A DNA stretch of 64,000 nt from Algoriphagus formosus (GTDB lineage: Bacteria > Bacteroidota > Bacteroidia > Cytophagales > Cyclobacteriaceae). Positions within the stretch are counted from its first letter, which is position 1; each line of letters begins with the position of its first letter. The stretch lies in contig NZ_NIUC01000001.1 in the NCBI RefSeq assembly GCF_002807035.1, positions 124,001 to 188,000 of the forward strand. Direction: 5' to 3'. Shown one piece after another: positions 9,150 through 18,756 of this stretch. The notes under the pieces are model-generated. The model saw nothing but the letters and a program-made list of their open reading frames with translations, searched no databases and had not been told where the DNA came from. The translations under genes and the position numbers were made by a program.

Positions 9150-9632
9150 TCATTCAGTAGCATCCGCTGCAATAAATGGTTTCATTTCCTCAGCAATCTG
9201 GGCTCTTAGATCATTCAGTTTTATTGCGTAAGATTCGAGATTCTTTTCGCGTTCGGTTTTTGGAATCCACTTCTTGGTAGGAGTGGGGTTTCCATGGTCA
9301 TCCACTGCCACAAAGACAATCACACAATGGGTTTTCTTTTCGTAGTTTGGATCGGTGACTTTTTTTGAAAAGACGTCTACGGCAATATGAATACTGGTTT
9401 TCCCGGTGTATATAACGGAAGCATCTATTTTGACTAAGTCGCCAATATTGATGGGTTTGTAAAAGCGAATTCCACCAACATAAACGGTAACACAGTAACT
9501 TTCAGACCAACTGCTTGCACAGGCATAGGCAGTTTGATCGATCCATTTCATCACAGCCCCTCCATGTACTTTCCCTCCAAAATTGACATCTGTGGGTTCT
9601 GATATAAACTGAAAGGTGGTTTTATTGGTCAT
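9150..9632 (-). CDS. Hot-dog fold acyl-CoA thioesterase
   Basis: The protein hydrolyses acyl-CoA thioesters; family features are GKVHGGAVMKWIDQTAYACA (hot-dog helix), VYVGGIRFYKPI and the IVFVAVDDHGNPTP tail typical of YciA/BFIT-like enzymes. I start at the ATG at 9632 (160 aa). The longer frame from 9668 adds a basic leader unlike the family. The substrate chain length is unknown. It is the last gene of a minus-strand run, 39 bases after the NTF2-like gene. Confidence 0.85.
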   Translation of the reverse strand: MTNKTTFQFISEPTDVNFGGKVHGGAVMKWIDQTAYACASSWSESYCVTVYVGGIRFYKPINIGDLVKIDASVIYTGKTSIHIAVDVFSKKVTDPNYEKKTHCVIVFVAVDDHGNPTPTKKWIPKTEREKNLESYAIKLNDLRAQIAEEMKPFIAADATE

Positions 9633-9671
9633 TGTTCTAATTTTAAATCTAATCTTCTTTGATAGCAAGTG

Positions 9672-10127
9672 CTATTCATTGACTCTAGTAGAATGAAGCA
9701 TATCCAATCGCCAACCATCATTTGTTTTGGTGGCAGTAGCACTTTCGAGCCAATGGATTTCCATCACGACGGCCCCATCTTTTTTGAAGGTTGCGTAGTT
9801 TTGATAGGCGATCCAAGCGCGATTTCCTTCTATGGTGGTTTTGATAAATTCAAAGCGATTCAAACGAGTAGCTCGGTCAGGATCACTTTTAGCATTGACA
9901 AAGTAAGATTGGATCATTTCCAAGTCCCAAACCTCCCCTTGCTCCAATAGGATAAAGTCTTCGGTATAAAAATCTGAGACCTTTTCGGCGTTGAATTCAG
10001 AAAATAACTCATCAAATGAATTTTGAATCAAGTCCTGAATAGCCTTCTCATCCGATTTCGTTTGGGCATGTCCAAATTGGACAAGGTTTAAGAGAATTAG
10101 CGTGAGAAAAATATTTCGAAAATACAT
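9672..10127 (-). CDS. Secreted NTF2/SnoaL-like (DUF4440) protein
   Basis: The 151-aa protein has a signal peptide (about 1-21, ending FGHAQ) followed by one cone-shaped NTF2-like domain of DUF4440 type: an initial helix AIQDLIQNSFDELFSEF, then DFYTEDFILLEQGE and a closing beta sheet (WRLDMLHSTRVN). Such domains bind small hydrophobic ligands or serve as accessory domains; no catalytic residues can be assigned. It follows the exported amidohydrolase gene after a hairpin-containing gap. Confidence 0.75.
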   Translation of the reverse strand: MYFRNIFLTLILLNLVQFGHAQTKSDEKAIQDLIQNSFDELFSEFNAEKVSDFYTEDFILLEQGEVWDLEMIQSYFVNAKSDPDRATRLNRFEFIKTTIEGNRAWIAYQNYATFKKDGAVVMEIHWLESATATKTNDGWRLDMLHSTRVNE

Positions 10128-10151
10128 GGCTTGAGCTATTAAGGTAGAATA

Positions 10152-10175
10152 GCTCGGGACAATGCTGCCCCGAGC
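10152..10175. other. Intergenic hairpin without T-run
   Basis: GCTCGGG (10152-10158) pairs with CCCGAGC (10169-10175) between the M20 amidohydrolase and the NTF2-like gene. No poly-T follows on either strand, so it is more likely a processing or stability hairpin than an intrinsic terminator. Confidence 0.4.
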
Positions 10176-10184
10176 ATGAAAATA

Positions 10185-11642
10185 TTATTGGAGATTGGAA
10201 TTGATAGGGGGAGGTCCATCAGGGACAAAACCCTTGTAGACATAGTCGCCTTTTTTCTCTTTGAATTCACTTTTGACACTTTCAACCAGTTCTGGATTCT
10301 CAAAAAGATCCACCATAGTCATGGAAAGTGCCTTTGCAGCGTAGGCCATGCCTTTGTGGCCAATGGACATTCCACTTGAAGCCACTACCGCCCAAGAATG
10401 CCAAGGAGTGCCATTGGGTGCTGTTGTTGCAGATAGTCGAATAGTAGGAACCACCCAACTCACATCTCCTACATCGGTGCTACCACCCATGCTATGCTCG
10501 GCAGTTTCTTCCATAGGTTCAATCTTAGAAACCAGTCCGATTTGAGGCTTTCCAGTAGCTTCCTGAATTTTCTTTGCAAAATCCTGCTCTTCCTCTGTGT
10601 AACTAATGGGACCTAAGGTTTCTAGGTTTTTCTGAAGTGCCGCAGAACCAGTTCTATTTACCAATACCTCATGAACACCAGAGATAAGGCTGACCTTGTA
10701 GTCTACATTGGCCATGATCGCCGCACCTTCTGCCATGGCTTCTACTCTTTTCCAAACAGGAATTAAACCTTCCCGGCTAGAATCTCTCACTCGCACCCAA
10801 ATTCTGGAATAATCAGGAACTACATTCACGACTTTTCCAGCATCTTGAATATGGTAATGAATCCGAACGGTAGGCTTGATATGCTCTCGATAATAATTGA
10901 TCCCCGTGGTGTAAAGCTCTAGGGCATCCCCTGTACTTCTTCCATTCCAAGGATCAGAGGAAGCATGTGCTGCCTGTCCATAAAATTCCACTTGGAAATC
11001 CACCAATGCTAAGCCCTTTTGAACGGCAGTCTTTGTCTCTGCCGAGGGATGCCAGTCCATCACCACATCAACATCATCAAATAGACCAGCCCGAACCATC
11101 CATAGCTTTCCGAAGAACTTTTCTTCGGCCGGAGTTCCGAAAAATCTCACAGTTCCTTGGATTTCTCCCGACTCTATAAGATCCTTGATGGCTGCTGCTG
11201 CTCCTAAAGAAGCTACGCCAAAAAGATTGTGACCGCAGCCATGACCAGGGTTGCCTTCATTGAGCGGGCTTTTGTAAGGAACTTTGTTTTGAGAAAGTCC
11301 AGGTAGGGCATCAAATTCTCCCAAAATGCCAATGATAGGCTTACCGGAGCCATATTCTGCTACAAACGCCGTCGGTATTTCAGCTACTCCGCGGGTGACT
11401 TTAAAACCCAACTGCTCCGCATAATCCGACAAAGCCTCCGCAGATTGAGTTTCTTGAAAAGCAATCTCTTCAAAAGACCAAATCCGATCACTGAGATCTG
11501 TGAGTGACTCGAATCGCTGATCGACCGAAGCAACCACGGCTTCTTTAAGAGGGTTAGGCTTTGCTTTTCGCTGCGCAAATGAAATCTGGCTTAGCAAAAG
11601 CAGCAAAAGCGTAAAGGTTGATAGTTGATAGGTGTTCTTCAT
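10185..11642 (-). CDS. Exported M20 family amidohydrolase (AbgB-like)
   Basis: A metal-dependent amide hydrolase related to p-aminobenzoyl-glutamate hydrolase subunit B. GHGCGHNLFG supplies metal ligands, followed by GTPAEE (Glu base), DWHPSAET, a dimerisation insert (GQAAHASSDPW) and STDVGDVSW. I start at 11642, giving 485 aa, because a clear signal peptide (LSTFTLLLLLLSQISFAQ) begins there; the frame could be extended by ten residues. It follows the gamma-glutamyltransferase gene by 30 bases on the same strand, which suggests joint peptide or amide scavenging in the periplasm. Confidence 0.85.
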   Translation of the reverse strand: MKNTYQLSTFTLLLLLLSQISFAQRKAKPNPLKEAVVASVDQRFESLTDLSDRIWSFEEIAFQETQSAEALSDYAEQLGFKVTRGVAEIPTAFVAEYGSGKPIIGILGEFDALPGLSQNKVPYKSPLNEGNPGHGCGHNLFGVASLGAAAAIKDLIESGEIQGTVRFFGTPAEEKFFGKLWMVRAGLFDDVDVVMDWHPSAETKTAVQKGLALVDFQVEFYGQAAHASSDPWNGRSTGDALELYTTGINYYREHIKPTVRIHYHIQDAGKVVNVVPDYSRIWVRVRDSSREGLIPVWKRVEAMAEGAAIMANVDYKVSLISGVHEVLVNRTGSAALQKNLETLGPISYTEEEQDFAKKIQEATGKPQIGLVSKIEPMEETAEHSMGGSTDVGDVSWVVPTIRLSATTAPNGTPWHSWAVVASSGMSIGHKGMAYAAKALSMTMVDLFENPELVESVKSEFKEKKGDYVYKGFVPDGPPPINSNLQ

Positions 11643-11672
11643 ATTGTTTGGTTTGATAAGGTTCTGTTTCAA

Positions 11673-13547
11673 TTACCACGCAATTCCGTAATCGTCTCCG
11701 TAGTTTGCACTTCCTCCCCACATGCTGCCATGCTTCCAGTCAAACCAAATCGCATTGATAGGTCCGGAAGTGCGTGGCCAAAAGTCCATGATGTAGCCTT
11801 TCTTGACCAACTCGGACCTGATCCATACGGGAGTGTCATCTCGTAGAATCATATGGCCGGGCTTGATTTCATGTGCTCCGAAGGAACTTTGCATTTGTAG
11901 GGAATTCATATTTGCAGCTTCCACAGCTTCCTGTACATTCATGTCGAATTCTACTACGTTCAAGAAAAATTGCAATAGGTTTTGATCCTGAGAGTCACCT
12001 CCCTGCACGGCAAAAGATAAAAACGGTTTACCGTCTTTCAGCGCTAGACTGGGAGTCAAAGTCACTCTAGGCCTTTTTCCGGGCTCTGGGAGATTGTATG
12101 GGTTTAGCTTTTCATCCAGCACAAAGCTCTGCATACGCTGACTCAGGCCTACTCCGGTACGACCTGCGATTACAGCCGGTACCCAACCGCCACTTGGAGT
12201 TACGGATACAACCCAAGCGTCCTTATCTGCTGCCTGAATGGAGGTGGTACCACTGAAAAAGGCTTCAAAATATGGATCATCTGTACCTGAGAGTTCAGCC
12301 AGGTGAATTTGCTCTTCAGTAGTTTCGCCTTGCAGGCTAAGCATATTTTTGAAAGGATTACTTCCTCCTTGATAAGGGTAAGGATCTCCTGCGCCCATTT
12401 CGGGATCGTTGATGTCTTTAATTAGTTTCGCTCGATCTTTTGCATATTCCTTTGACAAAAGGCCTTGAATTGGGCTTTTAGGCTCAAAGGCGGGATCGGA
12501 GTAATAAAAGTCCCGATCAGCAAAAGCTAAATTCATGGCCTGGTACACTGTGTGTAGATACTCGGCACTGTTATAGCCCATTTTTTGCAAATCAAAATTT
12601 TCCAGAATATTCAATGATTGAAGCAAAGCCGGGCCTTGGGTCCACTCTTGAAGCTTGTAGACCTGAATTCCTTTGTAATCGACCATCAAGGGCTCTTCAA
12701 TTTTCACTTCCCAGTTAGCTAGATCTTCTTCTGTAAAAAGACCACCTTGCTCTCGGGTACCTCGGACGATTTCTTTAGCGATGTCCCCCTTATAAAACCG
12801 CTCATTTGCTGCGTAAATCGCTTCTTCTCTGGATTTTCCTGCGGCAAGGGCTTCCTTTTCGGTCTCCACCAATTTCTTCAAAGTCTCATACAAGTCCTTT
12901 TGAACAAAAATCTCACCGGGCGCTGGTGCCTCTCGCTCCTCACCAAGGTGGGGAAGGAAAACTTCTTTGGAGTAGGGCCATTCTTTGATTCTCTCTTTAG
13001 CGCCTTCGATGGAATTGGCTGTCTGCGCTTCGATTGGATAGCCTTGGGCGAGTTGCATGGCAGGAGCGAGTACCTGCTCGAGAGAAAGGGTGCCGTATTC
13101 AGCTAGCATGGTCATCAATCCACCGGGAGTGCCGGGTGTTGTGGCTGCCAAAGGACCAAAGGCGGGCGGGTATTCCATTCCCTGAGATTTGTAAAACTCG
13201 ACTGTCGCACCTGTAGGTGCATAGCCAAGTGCATTGATAGCAATGACTTTCTTGAGTTCAGGATGGTAAATCAAGGCCTGGGTTTCACCTCCCCAAGAGA
13301 GTACATCCCACATCGTGGCTGTAGCAGCAAGCATCGCACAAGCCGCATCTACTGCATTTCCTCCTTGGTTGAATATAGTGGCACCTGCTGTCGCTGCAAG
13401 GGGTTTTCCGGTAATTGCCATCCAATTCTTACCATGTAAGATGGGTTTTTCTGTTGGGGTTTGTCCAGGGGCTAGTCCGGGTAGGTTTTGACCAAAGGTC
13501 AAAAAGGAACATGAAAGTAGGGTGACAAGGGTAAAGATTTTTTTCAT
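11673..13547 (-). CDS. ggt: Gamma-glutamyltransferase, exported Ntn-hydrolase
   Basis: GGT cleaves or transfers gamma-glutamyl groups (for example from glutathione) after self-cleavage into two subunits. The 624-aa precursor has a signal peptide (to FGQ, about residue 20), the large-subunit blocks AATAGATIFNQGGNAVDAA and WGGETQALIY, and the processing site GTTS, with the probable nucleophilic Thr at 434. Canonical enzymes have TTH where this has TTS, which marks a GGT-like branch. The gene is ten bases after the 353-aa regulatory-domain gene and upstream of the M20 gene. Confidence 0.87.
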   Translation of the reverse strand: MKKIFTLVTLLSCSFLTFGQNLPGLAPGQTPTEKPILHGKNWMAITGKPLAATAGATIFNQGGNAVDAACAMLAATATMWDVLSWGGETQALIYHPELKKVIAINALGYAPTGATVEFYKSQGMEYPPAFGPLAATTPGTPGGLMTMLAEYGTLSLEQVLAPAMQLAQGYPIEAQTANSIEGAKERIKEWPYSKEVFLPHLGEEREAPAPGEIFVQKDLYETLKKLVETEKEALAAGKSREEAIYAANERFYKGDIAKEIVRGTREQGGLFTEEDLANWEVKIEEPLMVDYKGIQVYKLQEWTQGPALLQSLNILENFDLQKMGYNSAEYLHTVYQAMNLAFADRDFYYSDPAFEPKSPIQGLLSKEYAKDRAKLIKDINDPEMGAGDPYPYQGGSNPFKNMLSLQGETTEEQIHLAELSGTDDPYFEAFFSGTTSIQAADKDAWVVSVTPSGGWVPAVIAGRTGVGLSQRMQSFVLDEKLNPYNLPEPGKRPRVTLTPSLALKDGKPFLSFAVQGGDSQDQNLLQFFLNVVEFDMNVQEAVEAANMNSLQMQSSFGAHEIKPGHMILRDDTPVWIRSELVKKGYIMDFWPRTSGPINAIWFDWKHGSMWGGSANYGDDYGIAW

Positions 13548-13557
13548 CGTCGAATAA

Positions 13558-14619
13558 TTAGGGTTGGTCTACTTCATCAAGTAGCTGATTGATAATAGGT
13601 TGAAATCCGGGAAATTTCGAGTTGTAATGGGTGAATATTTGAAAAATAGCACTGGGGTCTTTCACATTAAAGCTATTTTCAGAAGTATAAGCTTCGATTT
13701 CTTCAGCTTTGTCTCCAAAAATTTGAAAAAACTTCTTTCGCTTTCTTGGGATTTCAATGATGTTTTTGCCCTCTAGATAGTAATAGGTATTCCGCTTTAG
13801 AATTTTGTCATTTCGCTCCCCAACCATCAGGGCTTGATTATAATTTGATTCTTTGAGGTAAGCTGTAGTCCTTCTCATGAGAGGTAATTCTCCATCTACT
13901 AGTACTTCAAAGAATCCCGAGATAGGTACACCATCTTCCAGGAAGTCCATACCATTTACAAAGTATCTCGGAACTTGGTAGGTCGAATCTATCCACACGA
14001 TATTTTGGATCCGTAGACCCGGCATGACAGAGACCAGGTTATTCTCTGGTTCCATCAGCTCAAACATATTGGACACGATGTTATAGCGCGCACGGAATCC
14101 TTCCAGCATTTGCTGATCTCGATAGAGTAGGATAGATGCCCGGTTCCATTTGCTGTCCAGATAATTATTTCCTTCTAATTTTTTGGGTTCTGGTGGAATT
14201 CCGTACACCATATTTCCTCCAATAAAATTGGGGCGCTCATTGAGAAGGCGAATGATATTATCGGCTCGAATGGTCTTTTGCAGGGCTTGTCCACTTCCTG
14301 AAGCGCCCAGTCTTACCAGTGGAATGGTTCCTAGGTTTGTGTCTTCTTTGAGTTTGATGCTTTGTTCTAGCCGGTTGTATCCATTGTAATTGACCGCAAG
14401 TACATATTTGTCTTTTGGTAGATTTTTAAATTCAAAATTTCCACCTGCCACAGTGGTTGTTCCAAAAGCTGTACCGCGGAGTGTGACGCTGACTCCATCG
14501 ATATATTCCCCTGATTCCGAATCGACAATTTTCCCCGAAATGGAAAAGTTTTGAGCTTGCACGAGGCTTGATAAAAACAGGAGCAGGAAAATTGAAATTT
14601 GAGTAAGGGTTTTTGACAT
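13558..14619 (-). CDS. Exported protein with carboxypeptidase-regulatory-like domain
   Basis: The 353-aa protein has a signal peptide (about 1-22, ending LVQAQ) and then a CarboxypepD_reg-like beta-sandwich (about 24-105: ISGKIVDSESGEYIDGVSV, then GNFEFKNLPKDKYVLAVNYNGY), as found at the front of many Bacteroidota TonB receptors. No plug or barrel follows. The remaining 240 residues form an unassigned beta-rich region, so this is a stand-alone surface or periplasmic protein. It heads the minus-strand run containing ggt and the M20 gene. Confidence 0.7.
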   Translation of the reverse strand: MSKTLTQISIFLLLFLSSLVQAQNFSISGKIVDSESGEYIDGVSVTLRGTAFGTTTVAGGNFEFKNLPKDKYVLAVNYNGYNRLEQSIKLKEDTNLGTIPLVRLGASGSGQALQKTIRADNIIRLLNERPNFIGGNMVYGIPPEPKKLEGNNYLDSKWNRASILLYRDQQMLEGFRARYNIVSNMFELMEPENNLVSVMPGLRIQNIVWIDSTYQVPRYFVNGMDFLEDGVPISGFFEVLVDGELPLMRRTTAYLKESNYNQALMVGERNDKILKRNTYYYLEGKNIIEIPRKRKKFFQIFGDKAEEIEAYTSENSFNVKDPSAIFQIFTHYNSKFPGFQPIINQLLDEVDQP

Positions 14620-14734
14620 AAATGGGCGATCAAATAAGACTGAAGAAAGATAGTCAAATCAGAACGTTATTTCAATTGAACTGTCGATGAAGGACTTTAT
14701 CGCTTGTAGATTGGCTTTCAAGCCGAATTCGAGT

Positions 14735-14742
14735 TATATTTG
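14735..14742 (+). promoter_or_regulatory. -7 element upstream of the first DEAD-box gene
   Basis: TATATTTG matches TAnnTTTG fully and sits 42 bases before the TTG start at 14784, predicting a leader of about 35 nt. Confidence 0.45.
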
Positions 14743-14783
14743 ATGAGCTTCATTAAGCTTTTTATCACTTTAATTATCCCATT

Positions 14784-16139
14784 TTGGATTTCTCAGTATT
14801 TAATTTTGAATCCAGTCTTCAAGAAGGACTGGATGCAATGGGCTTTGAAAAGCCTACCCCCATTCAGGAAAAAGCCATACCGGTTATCATTCAAAATAGA
14901 GACCTGATTGCCTGTGCGCAGACTGGTACAGGAAAGACGGCTGCCTTCATTCTCCCGGTCTTAAATAAAATTTCGAAATCAGGTAGCTCCTCTCTCAACA
15001 CATTGATTTTAGCACCGACCCGAGAACTAGCCATACAGATCGATCAACAGATTCAAGGCTTTGCGTATTTCTTGGGAATCAGTTCCATCCCAGTATATGG
15101 AGGTGGAGACGGGATCGTTTGGGAGCAACAGAAAAAGGCGCTCGAGACGGGAGCAGAAATCGTCGTAGCAACGCCAGGAAGATTGATAGCCTTGCTCGCA
15201 GGCGGGAAAATCGATCTAAGCTCGCTTGAGCACCTGATTCTAGATGAGGCTGATCGCATGCTGGATATGGGCTTTTCAGATGATATTTTGAAAATCATCA
15301 ATTACCTCCCGAAAAACCGGCAGACAGTTCTTTTTTCTGCTACCATGCCACCAAAAATCCGGCAGTTTAGTATGAAAATCCTTCAAAACCCGGAGGAGAT
15401 TTCCATCGCTTTAGGCAAAACAGCAGAAGGGGTGACACAGTCATTTTACTCTGTCTATGACGGTCAAAAGGAAGACCTTGTGACCAATATTCTTTCCCAG
15501 AAAGATTATGAGGCTGTGATCATTTTTGCCTCAACCAAGGAAAAGGTCAAGTCGCTTCATAAAGTCCTCCGAAAGAAGTTTGAAGTAGAAGCATTTCATT
15601 CCGACTTAGAGCAAGTTGAGCGTGAGAAAATCATGTCTAACTTCAAGAATAAGACATTGAAAATTCTGGTTGGAACAGATATCATTTCTAGGGGAATTGA
15701 TGTGGTAGGAATCGAACTAGTGATCAACTTTGATACTCCAGGAGATCCCGAGGATTATGTGCATCGAGTGGGTCGAACCGCAAGAGCAGATATGGAAGGT
15801 GAGGCGATCACTTTTGTTAACCCTAAGGATCAACCCAAATTCCGAAGGATTGAAGAATTAATTGGGATGGAGATCAACCAGTTGGAATTACCTGAAGGAT
15901 TTGAAAAGGGTCCGGGCTACAATCGGGAGGATAAAAGATCCAGGAATGACAAACCCAAATTCCAAAAGAAAAAAGGTGGTTCTAAATTCAAAAAGCGAGG
16001 CTCAGATTTTTCCAAAAAAACTAATCCTTCCGAGAAGTTTCAGCCGAAAGCTTCGCAAAATGAATCCAAACCTACCGATCCAAAGCCAAGCAGACCTGCT
16101 TCCGGAAAATTCTCAAATAGGAAAAACGTAATTGATTAA
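14784..16139 (+). CDS. DEAD-box RNA helicase, RhlE-like
   Basis: An ATP-dependent RNA helicase of 451 aa. The core has the Q motif (FEKPTPIQ), Walker A AQTGTGKT, the PTRELA motif, DEAD followed by RMLDMGF, SAT, and the C-terminal VHRVGRTARA motif VI. From about residue 375 the tail is a lysine-rich, low-complexity RNA-binding extension. The start is a TTG at 14784; no in-frame ATG lies close upstream. A -7 element lies at 14735. It probably acts in ribosome assembly or mRNA turnover. Confidence 0.9.
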   Translation: MDFSVFNFESSLQEGLDAMGFEKPTPIQEKAIPVIIQNRDLIACAQTGTGKTAAFILPVLNKISKSGSSSLNTLILAPTRELAIQIDQQIQGFAYFLGISSIPVYGGGDGIVWEQQKKALETGAEIVVATPGRLIALLAGGKIDLSSLEHLILDEADRMLDMGFSDDILKIINYLPKNRQTVLFSATMPPKIRQFSMKILQNPEEISIALGKTAEGVTQSFYSVYDGQKEDLVTNILSQKDYEAVIIFASTKEKVKSLHKVLRKKFEVEAFHSDLEQVEREKIMSNFKNKTLKILVGTDIISRGIDVVGIELVINFDTPGDPEDYVHRVGRTARADMEGEAITFVNPKDQPKFRRIEELIGMEINQLELPEGFEKGPGYNREDKRSRNDKPKFQKKKGGSKFKKRGSDFSKKTNPSEKFQPKASQNESKPTDPKPSRPASGKFSNRKNVID

Positions 16140-16228
16140 TGCGTTTTCATTTCTGAGCAGACAAACAGGCTATTCTCCGCTCAGACATTTTTGGAAGTTT
16201 GTTTTCATCATTCTGCCTATCTTCGAGC

Positions 16229-17077
16229 ATGATTCAATTGATCGAATGTCCACGGGATGCCATGCAGGGAATTCCGGATTTCATAGATACTTCTATCAAA
16301 GCAGCCTACATTAATCAACTTTTAGAAGTTGGCTTTCATACCATTGATTTTGGAAGCTTCGTAAGCCCAAAAGCCATTCCTCAAATGAGGGATACTGCCG
16401 AGGTGTTGGAAATGCTTGATTTGCATAAGGCCCAATCCAAGCTTTTGGCTATTGTGGCAAATGTAAGAGGGGCGGAGGATGCCTTGCAGTTTGAAGAAAT
16501 CGATTACCTCGGTTTTCCACTTTCTGTCTCTGAGACCTTTCAACAAAGAAATACCAACGCAAGCATTGCGAAAGCTTTAGAGACCGTGGAGTCGATTCAA
16601 AACCTTTGTGAAGTCAAGGGAAAAGAACAGGTGGTTTATCTGAGCATGGGATTTGGGAATCCTTATGGCGATCCATATTCACCGGAATTGGTGGCAGAAT
16701 TTGTAGAAAAACTCGATCAGTTGGATGTAAAGACCATTTCATTGAGTGATACGATTGGAGTAGCTGATAGGGATTTGATTACAAAGCTTTTTGAAGTGCA
16801 AATCAACTCTTTTCCCCACCTTACTTTTGGGGCTCACTTGCATAGTCGTCAGGAATCTATTCAGGAAAAAGTACTCGCTGCACTTAAAGGAGGTTGTAGA
16901 AGATTTGATGGTGCACTGAAAGGTTTTGGAGGATGTCCGATGGCCAAGGATGACTTAGTTGGAAATATGGCTACAGAAGTGATGATTGAGGCATTGGAAG
17001 GAGAGGGCTTTGACCTGCAACTAAATAAGGCTGAGCTTGGAGAAGCCATGAAGCTTGCCAATTCTGTTTTTTATTGA
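16229..17077 (+). CDS. Hydroxymethylglutaryl-CoA lyase
   Basis: This TIM-barrel enzyme of the HMGL family cleaves HMG-CoA to acetoacetate and acetyl-CoA in leucine breakdown. It has the N-terminal barrel strand LIECPRDAMQ (usual form VEVGPRDGLQ), the metal-ligand region FGAHLHSRQ, and the signature GFGGCPMAKDDLVGNMATE with its catalytic Cys. I start at the ATG at 16229 (282 aa); an upstream extension to 16199 adds a Ser/Phe-rich leader not expected in the family. The PepSY gene follows after two bases. Confidence 0.85.
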   Translation: MIQLIECPRDAMQGIPDFIDTSIKAAYINQLLEVGFHTIDFGSFVSPKAIPQMRDTAEVLEMLDLHKAQSKLLAIVANVRGAEDALQFEEIDYLGFPLSVSETFQQRNTNASIAKALETVESIQNLCEVKGKEQVVYLSMGFGNPYGDPYSPELVAEFVEKLDQLDVKTISLSDTIGVADRDLITKLFEVQINSFPHLTFGAHLHSRQESIQEKVLAALKGGCRRFDGALKGFGGCPMAKDDLVGNMATEVMIEALEGEGFDLQLNKAELGEAMKLANSVFY

Positions 17078-17079
17078 AT

Positions 17080-17628
17080 ATGAGTAGCTCCAAAATCCAG
17101 CACAAGGTCAAGGCTACCCGAAACTACCGCTATTTGCATAAATGGCTGGGATTGCCTTTGCTGATATTCTTTTTTCTGATCGGGATTACATCCATTCTAT
17201 TGGCTTGGAAAAAGAAAGCCGAATTGCTTCCTCCAACGCTTCAAACTCAAGTAGAAAATGGAACCTGGATACTACCTTCTGAAATGGCTCGGATTGGGGA
17301 GGAGGAGATGAAAAAACTGGGTAGAGATGAAGCAGTGGATAGAATCGATATTCGGCCGGACAAAGGAATTGCCAAAGTGACTTTTAAAACTCATTTTACT
17401 GAAGTACAGCTGGATGGATTTTCTGGAGAAGTTTTATCAGTAGAAACACGCCATTCTGATTGGATCGAAAAAGTGCATGACGGCAGTATTTTGGACTATT
17501 ATTTCACCGATGGGGAAGGTTCGAAGCTAACTTATTCCACCTTGACTTCACTGGGATTGATTCTGATGGGTATCAGTGGCTTTTATCTTTGGTACTATCC
17601 GAAATTGATCAGGAAGTTGAAAAAGTAA
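17080..17628 (+). CDS. PepSY-associated membrane protein
   Basis: The 182-aa protein has a first membrane helix (LGLPLLIFFFLIGITSILLAW), a periplasmic PepSY-like segment (DRIDIRPDKGIAKVTF, then VQLDGFSGEVLSVETR) and a second helix near the C-terminus (SLGLILMGISGFYLWYYP). This matches short PepSY-TM proteins, which are often linked to iron or redox functions. The ATG at 17080 follows the HMG-CoA lyase stop by two bases. It is convergent with dprA with no gap. Confidence 0.8.
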   Translation: MSSSKIQHKVKATRNYRYLHKWLGLPLLIFFFLIGITSILLAWKKKAELLPPTLQTQVENGTWILPSEMARIGEEEMKKLGRDEAVDRIDIRPDKGIAKVTFKTHFTEVQLDGFSGEVLSVETRHSDWIEKVHDGSILDYYFTDGEGSKLTYSTLTSLGLILMGISGFYLWYYPKLIRKLKK

Positions 17629-18756
17629 TCAGACCAAAAGCTTGAATTTCTTACCTGGAAGAGACTTGACTATTCCTTCGAATTCTAGCGATAGTAACTT
17701 CGAGGATAAAGTGCCTAGCGGAATCTCAGTCGCATAGCAAATCTGGTCAATTTCGGATTCTCCCTTTTCCTGTAAATGGGTGAGAATAGCTAATTCCTCT
17801 TTTTCCCGATTTGAAAAATCCAATTTTGGTTTTGAGAGCTTCTCTTCCCCAGGTTTTGTCCAAAAGAGCGCTTCTGCAATATCATTCGGTCCAGTATAAA
17901 TTGAAGCTTTCATCTTCTTGATTAGATTGTTGCAGCCTTCTGAAAAGTTGGATTGAAGATTTCCTGGTACTGCAAATACTTCCTTATCGTAGCTGTAAGC
18001 AATTTCTGCAGTGATAAGTGCACCGCCTTTAGCCGCCGCTTCTACCACTATTAATGCATCTGACAACCCCGCGATAATTCGGTTTCTTGCTGGAAAGTTA
18101 CCCGGCATCATTTTGCTGCCTGGGGCATATTCACTTAAAAGAGCTCCACTTTCCTGGAGTTGCTCGGCGGTCTTTCTATGCACTGCCGGGTAAATCTGAT
18201 CGATAGGGGAGCCCATTATGGCCAAGGTGGGAAGTCCTGCATGAATAGCAGCTCGATGTGCCTCAATATCAATCCCGTATGCCAATCCAGAAATAATCGC
18301 AGGCTGATAGACCACAAGGTCTTCAATGATTCTTTTTGTGGCTGACCGACCATAGGAGGTCGCACTTCTGGTACCCACAATTCCGACGGTTCGTTCGAAA
18401 TTCAAATCAGCTTTTCCTTTCGAAAAAAGCAAAACAGGTCCATCTTCCTGTGCTTTTAGACGTTGGGGGAATTTTGGGTCCAGATGGGTAAGGATTTCAA
18501 ATCCCTTTTTCCCAGAAGTTGCTATTAAATCATCCGCTTTTCGAAGGAGTTCCTCTCTGCTTTCACGAAGTGCAAGTAGCTTCGGACCTACTTTAGGGAT
18601 TTTAGAAGCTTTGCCTTTTGGAATGTCAAAAAATGCCTTTGGGGATCCCGAATAAGCTAAAATTGCTTTGAAAAGGCTTGGCCCAATCTTGGGAGCCAAA
18701 GCCAAAGCAATAAAATGCCGGATATGTTCATGATCCGGATTTTGCATGGAATTCAT
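17629..18756 (-). CDS. dprA: DNA-processing protein DprA
   Basis: DprA binds incoming single-stranded DNA and loads RecA during natural transformation. The 375-aa protein has an N-terminal helical domain, then the Rossmann core: VGIVGTRSATSYG, SGLAYGIDIEAHRAA, GSPIDQIYPAVHRKTAEQL, MPGNFPARNRIIAGLSDALIVVEA and GGALITAEIAYSYDKEVFAVPGN. A small winged-helix domain ends the protein. Its start lies inside the end of the MerR gene (about 29-base overlap), so the two are probably translationally coupled. Confidence 0.93.
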   Translation of the reverse strand: MNSMQNPDHEHIRHFIALALAPKIGPSLFKAILAYSGSPKAFFDIPKGKASKIPKVGPKLLALRESREELLRKADDLIATSGKKGFEILTHLDPKFPQRLKAQEDGPVLLFSKGKADLNFERTVGIVGTRSATSYGRSATKRIIEDLVVYQPAIISGLAYGIDIEAHRAAIHAGLPTLAIMGSPIDQIYPAVHRKTAEQLQESGALLSEYAPGSKMMPGNFPARNRIIAGLSDALIVVEAAAKGGALITAEIAYSYDKEVFAVPGNLQSNFSEGCNNLIKKMKASIYTGPNDIAEALFWTKPGEEKLSKPKLDFSNREKEELAILTHLQEKGESEIDQICYATEIPLGTLSSKLLSLEFEGIVKSLPGKKFKLLV